Assembly (NCBI GenBank): GCA_003503995.1
Contig: DOCA01000178.1
Coordinates: 1-7,381, forward strand
From: Holosporales bacterium
GTDB taxonomy: Bacteria > Pseudomonadota > Alphaproteobacteria > Caedimonadales > UBA9215
Length of the DNA: 7,381 bases
Direction: 5' to 3'
The position numbers and the translations under genes are program-made. The first letter of the stretch is position 1. Each line of letters opens with the position of its first letter. Below the pieces are notes generated by a model. That model did not search any database and had not been told where the DNA came from. It saw only the letters and a list, made by a program, of their open reading frames with translations. Positions 4,439-7,381 of this stretch are shown piece by piece.

Positions 4439-6889
4439 CTATGCTTTTGCCTTTTTAGGAGCAGCTTTCTTTGCAGACGCCTTCTTTGTGGCGGGTTTTT
4501 TAGGAGTAGCTTTTTTTGCAGGAGCCTTCTTTGGCGCGGCTTTTTTTGCGGCAGGGGCTTTTGCTTTTTTTACGGGGGCGTTAGCAATGATTTCAACGGC
4601 ATCGTCAAGGGTGACCTTAAGGTGGTCAGTGCCTTTTGGAACGGACGTGAATTTTCCTTGATATTTTACATAGGGCCCAAAGCGTCCTTGACCAAGAATA
4701 ATTTCTTCACCACTTTCTGGGTGATTGCCTAGGGTCTTTGGAAGAGCACCCAAGGTGAGAGCTTCCTCAAGGGTGGCTTCATCAGGGTTTTTTCCCTTGG
4801 GCAATGCAACGCGTTTTGGTTTTTCTTTTGGCTTCGCTTCTCCCCACTGAAAATAAAATCCGTAAGGACCTTTTCTTACTGTAACATCAAGCCCTCTTTC
4901 AGGATCTTGTCCTAGGCTTTTTGGCTCAAACTTCGCAGCCATATCAACACCCTCAATACCTTCTTCATCGGCTTTTGCCTTGCCCAGTTGGCGTGTATTA
5001 TTGCAATCTGGATAATTAGAGCAGCCTACAAAAGCTCCATAGCGACCAAGTTTAAGGCTCAGTTGCCCTTCATCACAGGAAGAACATTTGCGAGGGTCTT
5101 TGCCCTCCTCAATAATAGGGAAAAGAAAAGTTCCCAATTGCTCATTGAGAAAATCAATAACTTCTGTAATGCGTAAAGGCGCTGTTTCATCCACAGCTTT
5201 CTTGAAAGGAACCCAGAAATCTTGAAGAGCTTTTTCCCACTTCTCATCTCCTTCGGCAATGCCGTCCAGTTGCTCTTCGAGATCAGCGGTAAAATCATAC
5301 TCCAAGTACTTTTGGAAATACTGTACCAAGAATGTTGTGACAACACGTCCAAGTCCTTCAGGGATTAACTGGCGTTTTTCAAGGCGCACGTAAGATCGAT
5401 CCAAAAGGGTTGACATAATAGAGGCATAAGTTGAGGGACGACCGATGCCAAGCTCTTCTAGGCGTTTTACAAGAGAGGCTTCTGTAAAACGAGGAGGAGG
5501 TTGCGTAAAATGTTGGTTGGGTGTTACCTTTTTAAGGTCAGCTTTCTCGCCCTCTTTTACATCGGGCAAGCGTTGGTTATTTTCATCTTCTTCATTGTCT
5601 TTGCCTTCTTCGTAGAGCTTGAGAAAACCATCAAAGAGGAGGGTTGATCCTGTCGCGCGAAAGGTAATGTTTTTGTCTTTGGAAGAAATATCAATGGTGA
5701 GTTGATTAAATTTCGCACTCTCCATTTGTGATGAAACCATGCGTTTCCAAATCAATTCATAAAGCTTAAATTGATCTTCATCCAAGGCCGCTTTCACAGA
5801 TTCAGGTGTGCGCGTAACATCCGTTGGTCTGACAGCTTCGTGGGCCTCTTGAGCATTCTTGGCTTTGCTTTTATAGGCACGTTGTGATTCAGGAAGATAT
5901 TCTTTTCCATAAGATTTCTCAATATGAGACCTTGTGGCATCAAGGGCTTCTTGAGCAACAGTCACACTATCTGTACGCATATAGGTAATCAAACCAACGG
6001 TTTCACCTCCAAGGGAGATACCTTCATAAAGACGTTGTGCCAGCTGCATCGTGCGCTTGGAACCAAAACGTAATTTGCGAGAGGCCTCCTGTTGCAATGT
6101 AGAGGTTGTAAAGGGTGCCGTTGGATTGCGCTTTGTTTGTTTGCGCTCTACCTTCGAGATGTCATAGGCTTGGGCTTGTATTGCGGCAAGGGCTGTTTTC
6201 GCGTCGCTCTCAGATCCAAGGGTAAACTTTTCGAGCTTTTTGCCATTTAAGCGTGTAAGGCGTGTTTCAAAATCTTTTCCAGTAGCGGCGCCAAAAAGTC
6301 CTAAAACAGACCAATATTCTTGGGCAATAAATTTTTCAATTTCAGCTTCTCGATCAGTGATAATGCGCAGAGCAACGGATTGTACGCGACCAGCAGAACG
6401 ACTACCAGGAAGTTTCCGCCATAAAATAGGAGAGAGATTAAAGCCCACTAAATAGTCAAGGGCGCGCCGTGCAAGATAAGCTTGAATGAGGGCTTCATCT
6501 AAGGGACGAGGGTTGTCGATGGCTTTTAGAATAGCTGTTTTAGTTATTTCGTGAAAAACCACACGGGAAAAAGGTTTGTCTTTGATGGTTTTTTGTTCTT
6601 GGAGCACTTTTTTGACGTGCCAAGAAATAGCTTCTCCCTCGCGATCAGGGTCAGTTGCGAGAAGGATTTCGTCGGATTTCTTCGCGGCAGCAATAAGGTC
6701 CGCCACTTGTTTTTTTGAGCGAACATCCATAGCCCACTTCATCTTAAAATGATCTTCTGGATCTACAGACCCATCCTTTGACGGAAGATCACGAACATGG
6801 CCGTAACTGGCGAGAACAATATAATCACTACCAAGATATTTATTGATGGTTTTTGCTTTTGCGGGGGACTCAACAACGACGAGTTTCAT
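4439..6889 (-). CDS. topA: DNA topoisomerase I (type IA)
   Basis: This is a complete 816-residue type IA topoisomerase, which relaxes negative supercoils through single-strand passage in the cytoplasm. The Toprim domain starts with VVVESPAKAKTI (4-15; catalytic Glu7) and holds the acidic triad in ATDPDREGEA (Asp80, Asp82, Glu84). The active-site motif GLITYMRTDS places the nucleophile at Tyr303, with Arg305 beside it. PRFTEASLVKRLEELGIGRPSTYA (466-489) is the conserved DNA-gate segment. A single four-Cys zinc ribbon follows (Cys602, Cys605, Cys623, Cys629), where E. coli has three zinc modules. Two Toprim C-terminal repeats come next (about 662-684 and 724-750), both with the GxYGFY/GxFGPY core. 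The end is a Lys/Ala/Pro-rich tail (about 773-816). The gene lies 26 bases after dprA, on the same strand. Its ribosome site is modest: AAAGG, 11 bases from the ATG. Confidence 0.97.
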   Translation of the reverse strand: MKLVVVESPAKAKTINKYLGSDYIVLASYGHVRDLPSKDGSVDPEDHFKMKWAMDVRSKKQVADLIAAAKKSDEILLATDPDREGEAISWHVKKVLQEQKTIKDKPFSRVVFHEITKTAILKAIDNPRPLDEALIQAYLARRALDYLVGFNLSPILWRKLPGSRSAGRVQSVALRIITDREAEIEKFIAQEYWSVLGLFGAATGKDFETRLTRLNGKKLEKFTLGSESDAKTALAAIQAQAYDISKVERKQTKRNPTAPFTTSTLQQEASRKLRFGSKRTMQLAQRLYEGISLGGETVGLITYMRTDSVTVAQEALDATRSHIEKSYGKEYLPESQRAYKSKAKNAQEAHEAVRPTDVTRTPESVKAALDEDQFKLYELIWKRMVSSQMESAKFNQLTIDISSKDKNITFRATGSTLLFDGFLKLYEEGKDNEEDENNQRLPDVKEGEKADLKKVTPNQHFTQPPPRFTEASLVKRLEELGIGRPSTYASIMSTLLDRSYVRLEKRQLIPEGLGRVVTTFLVQYFQKYLEYDFTADLEEQLDGIAEGDEKWEKALQDFWVPFKKAVDETAPLRITEVIDFLNEQLGTFLFPIIEEGKDPRKCSSCDEGQLSLKLGRYGAFVGCSNYPDCNNTRQLGKAKADEEGIEGVDMAAKFEPKSLGQDPERGLDVTVRKGPYGFYFQWGEAKPKEKPKRVALPKGKNPDEATLEEALTLGALPKTLGNHPESGEEIILGQGRFGPYVKYQGKFTSVPKGTDHLKVTLDDAVEIIANAPVKKAKAPAAKKAAPKKAPAKKATPKKPATKKASAKKAAPKKAKA
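4442..4570 (-). repeat. Low-complexity Lys/Ala/Pro repeat coding for the TopA tail
   Basis: About 43 codons at the 3' end of topA encode degenerate repeats of the AKKA-PKK type (residues about 773-816), with long runs of AAA/AAG and GCx codons. Such basic, histone-H1-like tails are known on several bacterial TopA proteins, where they aid DNA binding and processivity. Repeat number is likely to vary between strains. Confidence 0.8.
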
Positions 6890-6915
6890 AAGAATGGATG
6901 CCTTTAGTCTTTTTA

Positions 6916-7381
6916 TTAGGTTGATATTTTATTGCCAGGGTGTCTTGTTATTTTGCCTGCCAGCTCAAGTTCTAAAAGGGCCGAGAGGACTATTGATGAT
7001 GAGTAAGAGCACTCTCTGATCAGTTCGTCAAGGAAAATCGGAGCGCTACTTAATTGATCCATGATTTTTTTACTCAAATCTTCTGCTGTTTTTGAATCAT
7101 GTTCAGGAAGTTCTTCAAGGTAATTATCTTGTTCTGTCGCTTGTTCTTCTTCAAAAGTAGCTTCTTTCATAATTTGACGATAAGGTTCGTTTAATACATC
7201 AAGGACATCCTGAGATTTGGTTATAAGGGTTGCTCCATTTCGGATGAGAGCGTTGCTCCCACGATAACGGGGGTCCATGGGGGAACCTGGGACAACAAAA
7301 ACGTCTCTATTTTGTTCTGCTGCATAACGGGCCGTAATGAGAGAACCCGACTGAAGGGCTGCTTCTACAACAATAACTGCC
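6916..7381 (-). CDS. dprA: DprA (DNA processing protein A), 3' part; runs off the window
   Basis: DprA binds incoming single-stranded DNA and loads RecA during natural transformation. The frame is open to the window edge, so an internal ATG at 7278 is not the start. The visible 154 residues are the C-terminal part; the family is usually about 300-380 residues. Signature motifs of the Rossmann-like DNA-binding domain are present: VIVVEAALQSGSLITARYA (2-20), DVFVVPGS (26-33) and GSNALIRNGA (40-49). An acidic linker follows (about 75-100). A C-terminal winged-helix-like domain (about 101-154) carries FLDELIRECSYSSSIVLSAL and ends in GKITRHPGNKIST, the usual end of DprA proteins with this domain. 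It is the gene upstream of topA, with a 26-base gap, a pair typical of alphaproteobacteria and likely one transcript. Confidence 0.95.
   Translation of the reverse strand, partial: AVIVVEAALQSGSLITARYAAEQNRDVFVVPGSPMDPRYRGSNALIRNGATLITKSQDVLDVLNEPYRQIMKEATFEEEQATEQDNYLEELPEHDSKTAEDLSKKIMDQLSSAPIFLDELIRECSYSSSIVLSALLELELAGKITRHPGNKIST

Noticed and set aside
4436..4732. Open frame of 98 codons on the plus strand rich in Cys, Phe and Arg
   Set aside because: It is the reverse strand of the Lys/Ala repeat tail of topA; the Phe/Cys-rich repeats are simply the complement of AAA/GCx codons.
6916..7278. Reading dprA as a complete 120-residue gene starting at the ATG at 7278
   Set aside because: The frame stays open to the window edge and the residues before this Met carry the conserved SGSLITARYA and VPGS motifs of DprA.

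Overview
The window is an ordinary-looking stretch of chromosome, probably from an AT-leaning alphaproteobacterium. The dprA-topA gene pair, and a TopA with one zinc ribbon, Toprim C-terminal repeats and a Lys/Ala-rich tail, fit alphaproteobacteria. The low GC and AT-rich codons suggest a lineage such as Holosporales/Paracaedibacterales, but that placement is inference. There is no mobile element, CRISPR array, tRNA, rRNA or phage gene.

Left part (1-1256): a plus-strand lipoprotein gene for a beta-propeller phytase, with a strong Shine-Dalgarno. It ends at a clear rho-independent terminator that probably also serves the convergent operon on its right. Middle (1257-3569, minus strand): a compact three-gene operon read ydbH - ynbE - ydbL. 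It encodes an AsmA-like inner-membrane-anchored bridge protein, a small outer-membrane lipoprotein and a small periplasmic protein. In E. coli this set forms one of the three partly redundant routes for moving phospholipid to the outer membrane. The YdbH here is clearly shorter than the E. coli protein.

The AT-rich divergent region 3570-3683 separates ydbH from a plus-strand gene for a secreted, helical protein of unknown function. That gene is best started at a GTG preceded by a good ribosome binding site. Region 4218-4438 is non-coding and holds inverted repeats, including a likely bidirectional terminator between this gene and convergent topA. Right part (4439-7381, minus strand): topA (complete) preceded 26 bp upstream by the 3' part of dprA, which runs off the window edge.

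Three of the encoded proteins (the phytase lipoprotein, YnbE and YdbH) belong to the cell envelope or surface, YdbL and the unknown protein are exported, and TopA and DprA act on DNA in the cytoplasm. I did not find a convincing undescribed system. The best leads are the unknown secreted protein, the short YdbH bridge, and the structured non-coding stretch after topA.
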